Below, one piece after another: positions 23,245 through 31,602 of a stretch of DNA of 32,244 bases. Position 1 is the first letter of the stretch; each line of letters starts with the position of its first letter. Source of the stretch: an uncultured Clostridium sp. (GTDB lineage: Bacteria; Bacillota; Clostridia; Christensenellales; CAG-138); contig UQNF01000018.1 in NCBI GenBank assembly GCA_900542285.1, positions 1 through 32,244 on the forward strand, given 5' to 3'. The translations under genes were made by a program, and so were the position numbers. The notes beneath the pieces are model-generated. The model saw only the letters and a program-made list of their open reading frames with translations. It had not been told where the DNA came from and did not search any database.

Positions 23245-24390
23245 ATGTGTAAAAAAATCTGTCTGTTGCTTGCGTTGGCATGTGTAATACTCCTTGTACC
23301 TATTAATAATACTCGGGCGGAAAGCGTTCCCGTGGATACCTCGTTGGTTCGTGCTGCGGTGCTGATGGAGGCGGAAACGGGAAGACTGCTATTTGCAAGC
23401 AATGAGGAAAGCAAGCTTGAAGTCGCCGGGCTTTCAAGACTGGCGGCACTTCTCGTGATATGCGACGCATTTGACGGAGGTATGATAGATGGCGATACAA
23501 TGATAAATGTCAGTCATAAAGCGGCTTCGGTCAGGGGAGCTACGGCTTTCCTGTCGGAGGGCGAGAGCATGAAAGCTTCGGATTTGCTCCGCGCAGCAGT
23601 GATGATAAATGCGGGAGACGCCATTCATGCCCTTGCGGCAACCGTCTGCGGGAGCGACAGTGCTGCGTCGGAGAGGATAAACAACAGGCTTTCAGAATTG
23701 GGCATAAGCTCACGGTACAGCGATATCATCGGAGACGGAATAGCGCTTTCTGCGTACGACCTTGCTTTGATCGGAAGAGCGCTTATAAAAAGCGAGAGCT
23801 TCCGAAAATACTCCATGTGCTTTTACGAAAATCTGACCCATACAACGGGAGCAAAGGATACGGAGCTTGCAAACCCAAACAAACTCGTGAAGCAGTATTC
23901 GGGCTGTATGGGCGTGGCAACGGGCTCGTCGCAGACAGCGGGATATTGCGGTGTGTTTGCGGCGGAGAGGGGAGGAACCTGCTATATCGCCGTTTCGCTC
24001 GGAGCGGCTAATTCTTCGAACAGATTCGTCTGCGGAATTGAATTGATGGATTACGGCTTTGCGAACTTCAGAAGCGTTAAGGTGGTGTCTGAGGGCGATA
24101 TTATAGGAGAGGTCTGTGTAAGCGGCTCGCTTGAAAAAAGTGTGCAGATCGCTGCCGAGAGCGATATGGTCCTTCTTGTCAGGATAAATGATTCAAAGTA
24201 TTATTCTGAAGCGCAGTATGAACAGGAGATCACTGCACCGATAAGTGAAGGTCAAACGCTTGGAAAGCTCGTCTTTACCGATTCGGCCGGGGAGCTGATG
24301 GGGGAAGTAAACCTTGTAAGCATAAAAGAGATCCCAAACGCAGGCTTTTCCGATTGCTTCGACTATATTCTTCGCGCCTGGCTCAGTTAG
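23245..24390 (+). CDS. DacF/DacB-type D-Ala-D-Ala carboxypeptidase homologue lacking catalytic residues
   Basis: 381 residues; ATG 23245 has GGGAGG upstream and starts a clear Sec signal peptide (residues 1-25, cleavage near TRA-ES). The fold of family S11 penicillin-binding proteins can be followed: LVRAAVLMEAETGRLLF, a DLLRAAVM helix, NPNKLVKQYSGC, TAGYCGVFAAERGG and MDYGFANF, then the C-terminal beta domain. All three active-site motifs are altered: SxxK is S64-R-L-A67 (Lys lost), SGN is N122-A-G124, and KTG is A225-T-G227. The nucleophile Ser remains but the general-base Lys and the other motif residues are gone, so carboxypeptidase activity is unlikely. It may be a binding or scaffolding pseudoenzyme in spore wall formation. 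The frame is intact and the codons unremarkable, arguing against simple decay. Confidence 0.85.
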   Translation: MCKKICLLLALACVILLVPINNTRAESVPVDTSLVRAAVLMEAETGRLLFASNEESKLEVAGLSRLAALLVICDAFDGGMIDGDTMINVSHKAASVRGATAFLSEGESMKASDLLRAAVMINAGDAIHALAATVCGSDSAASERINNRLSELGISSRYSDIIGDGIALSAYDLALIGRALIKSESFRKYSMCFYENLTHTTGAKDTELANPNKLVKQYSGCMGVATGSSQTAGYCGVFAAERGGTCYIAVSLGAANSSNRFVCGIELMDYGFANFRSVKVVSEGDIIGEVCVSGSLEKSVQIAAESDMVLLVRINDSKYYSEAQYEQEITAPISEGQTLGKLVFTDSAGELMGEVNLVSIKEIPNAGFSDCFDYILRAWLS

Positions 24391-24473
24391 CATAGGCTTA
24401 TATGCTTGCATTATCGGATCTATTATGATAGAATATGCTAGACTAATATTCATCTGCGAAAGGATACTTAAGA

Positions 24474-25187
24474 ATGGGACTACTGGGAAACGGCATTCAG
24501 GATTTATTGGAAAGCTTGATTTATGTTCTGCCTGCCGTCATCATTGCGCTGACCTTCCATGAGTTCGGCCATGCCTATGTCGCCAACCTGAACGGCGATC
24601 CGACAGCAAGGATCATGGGCAGGATGACGCTCAATCCGATTAAGCATATCGATCCTCTGGGGTTCCTCTGCATGATGCTTATCGGATTTGGCTGGGCCAA
24701 GCCGGTGCCCGTTAATCCTAACAATTATAGGGACTATAAGAAGGGCGAGTTAACGGTTTCGCTTGCCGGTGTCGGAATGAACTTGCTGCTTGCACTGTTT
24801 GGGTCCGTTTGCATGTCCGCTGCTATTGCCGTTTGTATAAATAACGGAAGTCTTGCGTTGATGGGAGGCGATTACCGCTTCACATCCGAATCGGCGGTTA
24901 GGGTTTATTATCTTCTAAGCAATTTTATTACTCTTAACTGCTGCTTGATAACATTTAACCTCATCCCGATATATCCGCTCGACGGATTCCATGTTGCTGA
25001 GGTACTGTTGTCAAAGGTCATCGGAGCAAGGGTTTTCATGTTCATTAGGAAGTATGGACAATATATACTTATCGGACTCATTGCTCTTACATATGTATCT
25101 CGTTTTTCAATTTTGTCGACCGTTACCAATGCGATAGCCGGAGGGTTGGAAGACCTGGCATGGCTTATCGCCGGACTGTTTGTCTGA
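24474..25187 (+). CDS. Site-2 protease family (M50) membrane metalloprotease
   Basis: 237 residues, mostly membrane helices. The zinc site is His29-Glu30-x-x-His33 in LTFHEFGHAYVA inside the first helix; the third ligand is Asp170 in NLIPIYPLDGFHV. GWAKPVPVNPNNYRD near residues 73-87 is a further family block. It is the short YwhC-like form, with no PDZ domain, that sits next to scpA in many Clostridia. Substrates of this subgroup are unknown. AAAGGA precedes ATG 24474. The scpA gene follows at 25198, close enough for cotranscription. Confidence 0.9.
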   Translation: MGLLGNGIQDLLESLIYVLPAVIIALTFHEFGHAYVANLNGDPTARIMGRMTLNPIKHIDPLGFLCMMLIGFGWAKPVPVNPNNYRDYKKGELTVSLAGVGMNLLLALFGSVCMSAAIAVCINNGSLALMGGDYRFTSESAVRVYYLLSNFITLNCCLITFNLIPIYPLDGFHVAEVLLSKVIGARVFMFIRKYGQYILIGLIALTYVSRFSILSTVTNAIAGGLEDLAWLIAGLFV

Positions 25188-25197
25188 CGGAGGAACT

Positions 25198-25959
25198 ATG
25201 GAGTATAGGGTGCATCTAAGTCAGTTCAGCGGCCCATTGGACCTTCTGCTCCACCTGGTAGAAAAAGCGGAGGTGGACATAAAGGACATCTTCGTATCCG
25301 AGATAACTTCAGAGTTTTTGGAGTATCTCAAGGAGATAGACGAGCTGGATATGGAACAGGCAAGCTCTTTTCTGACCGTTGCGGCGACGCTCGTCTATAT
25401 GAAATCCCGTTCTCTGTTTCCTCCTGCGCCAAAGGAAGAAGAGGAAGAGGAGGATCCGGGTGAGCTGCTGATAAGGCAGCTGCGTGAGTACAAGACTTTT
25501 AAGGAAGCATCGGAGACCATGCGCGAGCTGGCGCATGAGGCGGCGCGAATGCATTCAAAGCTTCCGGAGGAGTTTCCCGTGCCGCCTGCGGAAATAATAC
25601 TCAAGGATACTACCACGCAAAAGCTGTTTGAAGCGATGCTTTCCGCACTCAACCGGGGCGAAGAGCCTGAAAAACGGGAAACGCTTCACGAGGTCACTGC
25701 GGATGCGTTCACCATCCGTTCGTGCTCGCGAAGGGTCAGAGATGTGCTTAGAGCGAATAACGGCAAAACCTGCTTTGAAGAACTGACAGAAGGCGCTTCA
25801 AAGATGGAAATAATCGTCACATTCATGGCGCTTCTCGAGATGATAAGCTGCGGCGAGATACGCCTTTCACAGGAAAGATACTGCGGAAGGATAGATATCT
25901 GCGCATTGAAACTGATTCGTGACGATGAAAAGATCAGCTATATGGATGAGGAGGAATAG
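25198..25959 (+). CDS. scpA: Segregation and condensation protein A
   Basis: 253 residues from ATG 25198 with GGAGG 5 bases upstream; the upstream TTG at 25180 is not needed. N-terminal YRVHLSQFSGPLDLLLHLVEKAEVDI is the ScpA (kleisin) signature that binds SMC; an acidic linker KEEEEEEDPGELL follows, then LREYKTFKEASETM, and the C-terminal winged-helix portion (FEELTEGASKMEIIVTFMALLEM). Together with SMC and ScpB it forms the bacterial condensin that compacts and segregates the chromosome. Confidence 0.95.
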   Translation: MEYRVHLSQFSGPLDLLLHLVEKAEVDIKDIFVSEITSEFLEYLKEIDELDMEQASSFLTVAATLVYMKSRSLFPPAPKEEEEEEDPGELLIRQLREYKTFKEASETMRELAHEAARMHSKLPEEFPVPPAEIILKDTTTQKLFEAMLSALNRGEEPEKRETLHEVTADAFTIRSCSRRVRDVLRANNGKTCFEELTEGASKMEIIVTFMALLEMISCGEIRLSQERYCGRIDICALKLIRDDEKISYMDEEE

Positions 25960-25988
25960 TTCCGCTCATTCATTTGAAAGGGATACTA

Positions 25989-26543
25989 ATGGAACGAACC
26001 GAACTGGCAGGAGCTGTTGAAAGTCTTTTATTTGTTTCGGGTGAGCCGATAAGCTTTGTCGAACTCCAGCGCGTGTTTGATGTGGGAGAGGCGGAGATAA
26101 GGCTCGTCGTCACTGAGATGGCGGAAAGCATGAAGCGCGAAAAAAGAGGCATATTCCCATTCGCCACAGAGGACACCGTAAGCTTGGTGACAAACTCGGA
26201 GTATGAAAAGTGGCTCATCAAGTTCCTTGCTCCGCCGGAGGAAAGGACGCTGAGTGATTCCTTGATGGAGACCCTGTCGGTGATCGCCTACCGTCAGCCC
26301 GTGACCCGTGCCGATATAGAGGCGGTGCGCGGAGTACGCTGCGAGTATGCGGTCTCACAGCTTTTGAAGCAGGGCTTTATCCGCGAGGTCGGCAGGAAGG
26401 ACTGCATCGGAAGGCCCATGCTGTTTGGTACGACCGACGCTTTTCTTCGAAGATTCGGAATCCATTCGTTGGATGAGCTGCCGCCGCTGCCATCGGACGA
26501 GGCTCCGGATACCGAGGAGGATTCGTCAGTTTTTGCCGTTTGA
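25989..26543 (+). CDS. scpB: Segregation and condensation protein B
   Basis: 184 residues from ATG 25989, preceded by GAAAGGGA; an in-frame TTG at 25974 is less likely. Two winged-helix domains: LAGAVESLLFVSGEPIS at the start, then LSDSLMETLSVIAYRQPVTRADIEAVRGV, the ScpB signature, and GRPMLFGTTDAFLRRFGI. The C-terminal 20 residues are acidic. A ScpB dimer binds the ScpA kleisin. It follows scpA by 29 bases. Confidence 0.95.
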   Translation: MERTELAGAVESLLFVSGEPISFVELQRVFDVGEAEIRLVVTEMAESMKREKRGIFPFATEDTVSLVTNSEYEKWLIKFLAPPEERTLSDSLMETLSVIAYRQPVTRADIEAVRGVRCEYAVSQLLKQGFIREVGRKDCIGRPMLFGTTDAFLRRFGIHSLDELPPLPSDEAPDTEEDSSVFAV

Positions 26544-26564
26544 GTAAGCAAGGCACAAAAAAGC

Positions 26565-26593
26565 TTGATAAATAGGCGGGATTATTGTAAAAT
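26565..26593 (+). promoter_or_regulatory. Promoter of the Asp23-fakA-recG unit
   Basis: TTGATA (26565-26570), 17 bases, TAAAAT (26588-26593). Confidence 0.65.
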
Positions 26594-26644
26594 GAGCCAA
26601 CCTATCGCAGACTAACTATATCGCATTATAACGGAGGTAATATT

Positions 26645-26998
26645 ATGGATGCTACCATCAAAAACGCACTGGGAACCATAACGCTCAGTGAGGATTTGAT
26701 CGCCACTATCGTTGGCGCAGCTGCAAGTGAGAATTACGGCATCGTAGGTATGAACAGCAACAGCGTCGGCGACGCTTGGTTTCAGCTTATCGGGAGTGAA
26801 AACCTGAAGCGAGGAGTTAAGGTAACCGTAAATGAGGACAGCTCGGTGAATATCGAGCTTCATGTTACGCTCATGTACGGCGTATCTTTCCCTGCTGTTG
26901 CGCAGAATGCGATCAGCAATGTGAAGTATTGCGTTGAGGGCCTGACCGGATTGAAGGTCAATTATGTAGACATCCATGTAGAAGCCGTAAGGGTATGA
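26645..26998 (+). CDS. Asp23/Gls24 family envelope stress response protein (YloU-like)
   Basis: 117 residues: LGTITLSEDLIATIVGAAA at the start, YGIVGM, a beta-rich centre with VNIELHVTLMYGVSFPAVAQN, then VKYCVEGLTGLKVNYVDIHVEAV. This is the YloU-type cytoplasmic member that regularly precedes fakA in Bacillota; members act near the membrane in envelope stress, but the mechanism is unclear. ACGGAGG precedes ATG 26645. It is the first gene of a likely three-gene operon. Confidence 0.88.
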   Translation: MDATIKNALGTITLSEDLIATIVGAAASENYGIVGMNSNSVGDAWFQLIGSENLKRGVKVTVNEDSSVNIELHVTLMYGVSFPAVAQNAISNVKYCVEGLTGLKVNYVDIHVEAVRV

Positions 26999-27029
26999 CC
27001 CCTTCGGCAGAGGTAACGAGGTAAGAACT

Positions 27030-28670
27030 GTGTCAACTCATACAATAGACTGTTCTCTGTTTCAAGAGATGCTTTTTGCCGGAGCAGCCCTGCTCGAACA
27101 GAATAAGCAGACGATAGATTCACTGAATGTTTTCCCTGTGCCGGACGGAGATACCGGTACAAACATGTCCATGACCATGCAGCGCGCCGTTGCAGAGATC
27201 AAGCAGACAAAGCCGACCACCGTTGAGGGAGTCGCTTCCGCATTGTCCATGGGCGCACTCAAGGGCGCAAGGGGCAATTCGGGCGTTATCCTTTCCCAGA
27301 TCTTCAGGGGCTTTTCAAAGGCATTGAAGGGCGCTAAGGACGAACTCAGCGCAGAGATGCTTTCAAATGCGCTGACCGTAGGCACGGAATATGCGTACAA
27401 GGCTGTTATGAAGCCTCGTGAAGGAACCATGCTGACCGTTGCCAGAATGATGAGCGAGGCGGTCAAAGAGGCTGTGGAAGCCGGAAGGACTGCCGATGAG
27501 CTGCTGGATGTCATGCTCTCGAGCGGCGAGACTGCGCTGAAGAAGACCCCGGATCTGCTTCCTGTCCTCAAGGAAGCAGGAGTTGTTGACTCAGGCGGCA
27601 TGGGCCTGCTCACCATCTATCGGGGGTTCAAAATGGCGCTCGATGGCGAAGAGCTGGTTCCGAGCATGACCGGAATATACAGCAGCTTTGAAGTCGCTTC
27701 GGAGAGTCCTGTGCGAGCGGACGATGACCACAGCGAGATAACATATGGCTATTGCACCGAGTTCTTCATCATCCATCTTGAGGATGCGGATGATGTGCAG
27801 GTCGATATCTTCCGCAATAAGCTCGAAAAGATCGGCGATTCTATAGTCGTTGTCAGGGATGGGGATATCATAAAGGTGCATGTTCATTCCAATGCTCCCG
27901 GCAAGATCCTACAGCTTGCGCTCCGCCTCGGAGAGGTTGACAAGGTCAAGATCGAGAATATGCGCGAGCAGAACCGGGAGATCGAAGCAAAGCTTAAGGC
28001 CAGCGAAAAGGAGATAGGCATTGTCGCCGTCAGCGTCGGAAGCGGAATCGACGAGGCTTTCAAGAGCCTTGGAGCGGACCAGCTCATCTCCGGCGGACAG
28101 ACAATGAATCCCAGCATCGATACGATAGCCCAGGCGATTAAGAAGGCGAATGCCAGGAACGTTTTCGTGCTTCCGAACAATTCGAATATCATAATGGCGG
28201 CACAGCAGGCGGCAGAGCTTTCCAAATGCAATGTTGTCGTGATACCGACTAAGACCATAGTCCAAGGTATTACTGCACTCATGTCGTTCGGCCTCGAATC
28301 GGATGTTGCTTCAAACAAAGCAGCGATGGAGAAGGCGATCACTACCGTTATGTCCGGTTCCGTGACCTACGCCGTTCGTGATACAAGCTTTGAGGGTAAG
28401 ACGATTGCCGTCAACGATATAATAGGCTTAGTAGACGGAAAGATTCGCACGGTCGGTAAGGATGTCGCTTCAACGACTGAGGAGCTTGTGGACCTTATGC
28501 TTGATGAGCATGGCACAGATGCGGTGGTCACGCTCTATTTCGGCGCGGATGTTCCGGAGGAGGAAGCAGCTAAGCTTGCTTCGAATCTCGAGAGCAAGTA
28601 CGATGAAGCCGAGTTTATCGTTCAGCAGGGAGATCAGCCGTTGTATTACTATTATGTTTCTGTGGAATGA
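27030..28670 (+). CDS. fakA: Fatty acid kinase FakA-like protein, DAK2 domain (YloV)
   Basis: 546 residues from GTG 27030, with GAGG upstream. The N-terminal DhaL/DAK2 kinase domain holds PVPDGDTGTNM, whose Asp39 and Asp41 coordinate Mg-ATP, then ALKGARGNSGVILSQIFRG and DSGGMGL. The centre and C-terminus are the FakA-specific domains, including VLPNNSNI and QQGDQPLYYYYVSVE at the very end. FakA phosphorylates fatty acids held by DegV-type FakB proteins for incorporation into phospholipid; no fakB gene is seen here. The stop overlaps the recG ATG (ATGA), so the two are coupled. Confidence 0.92.
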   Translation: MSTHTIDCSLFQEMLFAGAALLEQNKQTIDSLNVFPVPDGDTGTNMSMTMQRAVAEIKQTKPTTVEGVASALSMGALKGARGNSGVILSQIFRGFSKALKGAKDELSAEMLSNALTVGTEYAYKAVMKPREGTMLTVARMMSEAVKEAVEAGRTADELLDVMLSSGETALKKTPDLLPVLKEAGVVDSGGMGLLTIYRGFKMALDGEELVPSMTGIYSSFEVASESPVRADDDHSEITYGYCTEFFIIHLEDADDVQVDIFRNKLEKIGDSIVVVRDGDIIKVHVHSNAPGKILQLALRLGEVDKVKIENMREQNREIEAKLKASEKEIGIVAVSVGSGIDEAFKSLGADQLISGGQTMNPSIDTIAQAIKKANARNVFVLPNNSNIIMAAQQAAELSKCNVVVIPTKTIVQGITALMSFGLESDVASNKAAMEKAITTVMSGSVTYAVRDTSFEGKTIAVNDIIGLVDGKIRTVGKDVASTTEELVDLMLDEHGTDAVVTLYFGADVPEEEAAKLASNLESKYDEAEFIVQQGDQPLYYYYVSVE

Positions 28671-30688
28671 CAGTGATGCTCTATGAAAAGCTGACATCGA
28701 TCAAGGGAATTGGCCCCGCACGAGCCGAAAGGCTCGCTGCAATGGGGCTTTTTTCGTTGTCGGATCTCATAAGATTTACCCCCAGGGGCTATCTGGATTT
28801 TTCAAAGGTTACTGCTGCATCGGAGCTTGTGCATGGGGAATATGCCGCGGTAAGCGTAGAATTTATTGGCATACCCAAAACGGTTCATGTTAAAGGCGGC
28901 ATGACAATAACGACAGTATCGATCGGCGATGCGACGGGAAACCTTGTCGCTACCTGGTATAATCAAGCCTATGCGGCAAGGAATATTCCAAGAGAACCGG
29001 GCGGCTACGTCATGGGCAGGGTGGACAAACGGCATGGGATAAGGCTTGTGACTCCGGTGTTCTCAAAAAATCTTCCCGGTATCCTTCCCGTCTATCCTCT
29101 TGTAAAGGGTCTTAATCAAAACAACCTGAGAAATGCCGTCCGCTCCGGTCTTGACATGGGCTTGCCGGAGGTCAAGGATGAGCTTGGCGAAAGCATATGC
29201 CGCGAATTCGATTTGGCAGATATTCGCTATGCCTTATCAAACATACACTTTCCTGCTGATACGGCTGCACTTGAACGCGCAAAGCGCAGACTAGCCTTTG
29301 AAGATGCGTTAAGGTTTACTCTGGTGTTGGAGCTCCTTAGAGCCGAACGGAAAAAGCAGAACGGAATATCTTTTGATATACGAGGTAGCAAGCAAAGCTT
29401 TTTGAAGCAGCTTCCCTTCACGCCCACAAAGGCGCAGCTCAGGGTTATGGATGAGATCGCAGACGATATGAACAGCGGCACACCGATGAATCGCCTTGTT
29501 CAGGGGGATGTTGGCTCCGGAAAAACCATACTTGCGATCTATGCAATGTTTATCGCAATGAAGAACGGCTATCAATCCGTCCTTATGGCTCCGACGGAGA
29601 TACTGGCCGAGCAGCACTATAAACAGCTGAAGGCATATTTCGGCGATCGCACGGCGCTTGTGACGGGCTCAATGACAACAAAAGAAAGAAACGAGATACT
29701 GAATGGCATACGTTCTGGCAGAATAACTGCGGTCACGGGAACACATGCTCTCATTGAGAGCCGAGTTGAGTTTTATAGGCTTGGGTTGGTCATCACTGAT
29801 GAACAGCATCGTTTCGGCGTTAATCAGCGCGCAAGGCTCGGCAGCAAGGCAGCCTATCCGGATGTAATGATAATGAGCGCAACCCCGATACCGAGAACTC
29901 TGTCGCTTATTCTTTACGGCGATTTGGATGTGTCGATAGTCGATGATATGCCGCCCGGAAGACAGCCCGTTACAACGCATTATGTTCCACATGCTAAGCG
30001 TGTACCAATGTATCGCTATATCGAAGGGCTGATAAAGAAAAAGGGAATGCAGGCGTATGTTGTATGCCCGATGATAGAGGATAACGACGAGCTTGTCTCC
30101 GTGCGCTCGGCCGAATCGGTATTCGAGGAACTGAGCAAGAATCTTTCGGTCAAAACCGCACTGATGCATGGAAGAATGAAGAATTCCGAAAAGGAAGCGG
30201 TAATGGAGGCGTTCAGACGCGGAGAGATAGATCTGCTTGTATCCACGACCGTGATCGAGGTGGGGGTAGATGTGCCAAACGCCTGCATAATCGCTATAGA
30301 GTCGGCAGACAGATTCGGATTGGCACAGCTGCACCAGCTGCGAGGGCGTGTCGGCAGGGGCGGAGGCGAAAGCTTTTGCTTCCTGCTCTCGGAATCGAGC
30401 TCAAGCACGGCTAAAGAAAGGTTAAAGACCTTGGTCAACACAAGCGATGGATTTAAGATTGCGGAAAAGGATCTGCTGCTTCGCGGCCCGGGCGAGTTCA
30501 TGGGCACAAGGCAAAGCGGCGCTGCGGGACTTATATCGGCGGCGCTCATGGGCGATATGAATACGCTTAACGAAGCACATGATGCGGCCGTACGCCTTAT
30601 GAGCATGGACACTCCGGATGCAGTAAAGCTCAAAAACGCCGCAATGGAACAATACAGAGCAATATTTGAAAACATAGCAATCAACTGA
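28667..30688 (+). CDS. recG: ATP-dependent DNA helicase RecG
   Basis: 673 residues, normal length. The start is ATG 28667 in an ATGA overlap with fakA; GTG 28673 and ATG 28676 are alternatives. The N-terminal wedge domain has an OB fold beginning with the KGIGPARAERL helix-hairpin-helix. Helicase motifs: QGDVGSGKT (Walker A) near residues 279-287, APTEILAEQH, ITDEQHRFGVNQR (DEQH box) near 376, SATPIPRTL, ATTVIEVGVDVPNA-like VSTTVIEVGVDVPNA and QLRGRVGRG. RecG remodels stalled replication forks and recombination intermediates. Confidence 0.97.
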   Translation: MTVMLYEKLTSIKGIGPARAERLAAMGLFSLSDLIRFTPRGYLDFSKVTAASELVHGEYAAVSVEFIGIPKTVHVKGGMTITTVSIGDATGNLVATWYNQAYAARNIPREPGGYVMGRVDKRHGIRLVTPVFSKNLPGILPVYPLVKGLNQNNLRNAVRSGLDMGLPEVKDELGESICREFDLADIRYALSNIHFPADTAALERAKRRLAFEDALRFTLVLELLRAERKKQNGISFDIRGSKQSFLKQLPFTPTKAQLRVMDEIADDMNSGTPMNRLVQGDVGSGKTILAIYAMFIAMKNGYQSVLMAPTEILAEQHYKQLKAYFGDRTALVTGSMTTKERNEILNGIRSGRITAVTGTHALIESRVEFYRLGLVITDEQHRFGVNQRARLGSKAAYPDVMIMSATPIPRTLSLILYGDLDVSIVDDMPPGRQPVTTHYVPHAKRVPMYRYIEGLIKKKGMQAYVVCPMIEDNDELVSVRSAESVFEELSKNLSVKTALMHGRMKNSEKEAVMEAFRRGEIDLLVSTTVIEVGVDVPNACIIAIESADRFGLAQLHQLRGRVGRGGGESFCFLLSESSSSTAKERLKTLVNTSDGFKIAEKDLLLRGPGEFMGTRQSGAAGLISAALMGDMNTLNEAHDAAVRLMSMDTPDAVKLKNAAMEQYRAIFENIAIN

Positions 30689-30702
30689 TTATTATTGCGT
30701 AC

Positions 30703-30725
30703 GCACGGGTTTCCCGTGCATTTTT
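30703..30725 (+). terminator. recG terminator
   Basis: GCACGGG (30703-30709), loop TTT, CCCGTGC (30713-30719), then ATTTTTC. Confidence 0.9.
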
Positions 30726-30730
30726 CAAAA

Positions 30731-30760
30731 TAATATCGAATTCGATGCAATTCCATAAAA
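30731..30760 (+). promoter_or_regulatory. Candidate sigma-G promoter for the SASP genes
   Basis: TAATA (30731-30735), 18 bases, CATAAAA (30754-30760): 10 of 12 positions fit the sigma-G pattern GHATR-N18-CATNHTA. Forespore expression is the rule for SASP genes. It would give a leader of about 140 bases. Confidence 0.4.
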
Positions 30761-30834
30761 TTCATGTGTACGTTTAAAAAATATGGGGAAATTAAGAACA
30801 ACACAGCGAGAGAAAATGAAAATCGCTTCTGTCG

Positions 30835-30891
30835 CAGTGATAAGCCGAAGGCTCAGCGGTCACTGAGGAGAAAGGCCGTGAGCCTTACGGC
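30835..30891 (+). other. Structured leader of the first SASP gene
   Basis: CAGTGA (30835-30840) pairs with TCACTG (30860-30865), enclosing a smaller AGCC-GAA-GGCT hairpin; a second hairpin, GCCGT/ACGGC, spans 30875-30891. They lie just upstream of the AAAGGAGG site. Possibly an mRNA-stabilising leader. Confidence 0.4.
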
Positions 30892-30909
30892 ACAAAAGGA
30901 GGTGTAAAC

Positions 30910-31113
30910 ATGTCCGGAAGAAACAGGAGGGTACTCGTCCCGGAAGCTAAGGCTGCAATGGATCGGTTCAAGCAGGAAATCGCAAACTCCATGAATATCG
31001 ATCTTAAGGAAGGGTACAACGGAGATATTTCCGCCCGCAATGCAGGAAGGATCGGCGGCCAGATGGTTAAGCGCATGATTTCATACGCTGAGCAGAATCT
31101 CAAGCAGGACTAA
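30910..31113 (+). CDS. Small acid-soluble spore protein, alpha/beta type (first copy)
   Basis: 67 residues, family length. The central stretch FKQEIANSMNIDLKEGY and the strongly conserved NAGRIGGQMVKRMI are the two DNA-binding helices of alpha/beta SASPs, which coat spore DNA and protect it from UV and heat. The germination-protease site is expected within EIAN. The N-terminus MSGRNRRVLVPEAK differs from the second copy. AAAGGAGG precedes ATG 30910. Confidence 0.95.
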   Translation: MSGRNRRVLVPEAKAAMDRFKQEIANSMNIDLKEGYNGDISARNAGRIGGQMVKRMISYAEQNLKQD

Positions 31114-31129
31114 ACCCGCAAAAACAACG

Positions 31130-31152
31130 CCAGCCGCCGCAAGGTCGGTTGG
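31130..31152 (+). other. Hairpin between the two SASP genes
   Basis: CCAGCCG (31130-31136) pairs with CGGTTGG (31146-31152), enclosing two more pairs closed by a GCAA tetraloop. No T run follows, so it is more likely an mRNA processing or stability element than a terminator. Confidence 0.45.
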
Positions 31153-31176
31153 ACACTAAAGAAAGGAGAAGAAATT

Positions 31177-31371
31177 ATGACTACCAGCAATTCCGGTGAA
31201 GCTAAGCAGAAGCTTTCCAAGTTCAAGAATGAGGTTGCAAGTTCCATGAACATCAACCTTCAGCAGGGTTACAACGGTGATATCACCGCTCGTGACGCAG
31301 GTCGTATCGGCGGCCAGATGGTTAAGCGTATGATCGAATACGCCGAGCAGCATATGAACGGCCAGAACTAA
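31177..31371 (+). CDS. Small acid-soluble spore protein, alpha/beta type (second copy)
   Basis: 64 residues, a close paralogue of the first copy: FKNEVASSMNINLQQGYNGD and DAGRIGGQMVKRMIEYAEQ. The two C-terminal halves are nearly identical, whereas the first 15 residues differ (MTTSNSGEAKQ here). Codon choice is more biased (CGT, GGT, ATC, AAG) than in copy one, suggesting higher expression. AAAGGAG precedes ATG 31177. No separate promoter is apparent, so both copies are probably on one transcript ending at the terminator at 31394. Confidence 0.95.
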   Translation: MTTSNSGEAKQKLSKFKNEVASSMNINLQQGYNGDITARDAGRIGGQMVKRMIEYAEQHMNGQN

Positions 31372-31393
31372 TAAATACTGATTACAAAACAAT

Positions 31394-31431
31394 AAAACCA
31401 CCGATTGGAAACTGCCAATACGGTGGTTTTT
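31394..31431 (+). terminator. SASP operon terminator
   Basis: AAAACCACCG (31394-31403) pairs with CGGTGGTTTT (31421-31430), extended inside by ATTGG/CCAAT and followed by TTG. The interval 31432-31602 after it holds no recognisable gene. Confidence 0.85.
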
Positions 31432-31602
31432 GATTTCATGCTAATGCCCGAATACCAATAATCTGTCGGCATAAAAATACGGCATAAACGACTGAAACAG
31501 AACGAAAGATGATACAGGCAGCAAACAAGCGCTTTCTGCGAGGGCATGTACCATCAAATAATCAGCCATTCCTGACTGAAAATGCTGCTAAGGCTGCTGA
31601 CC

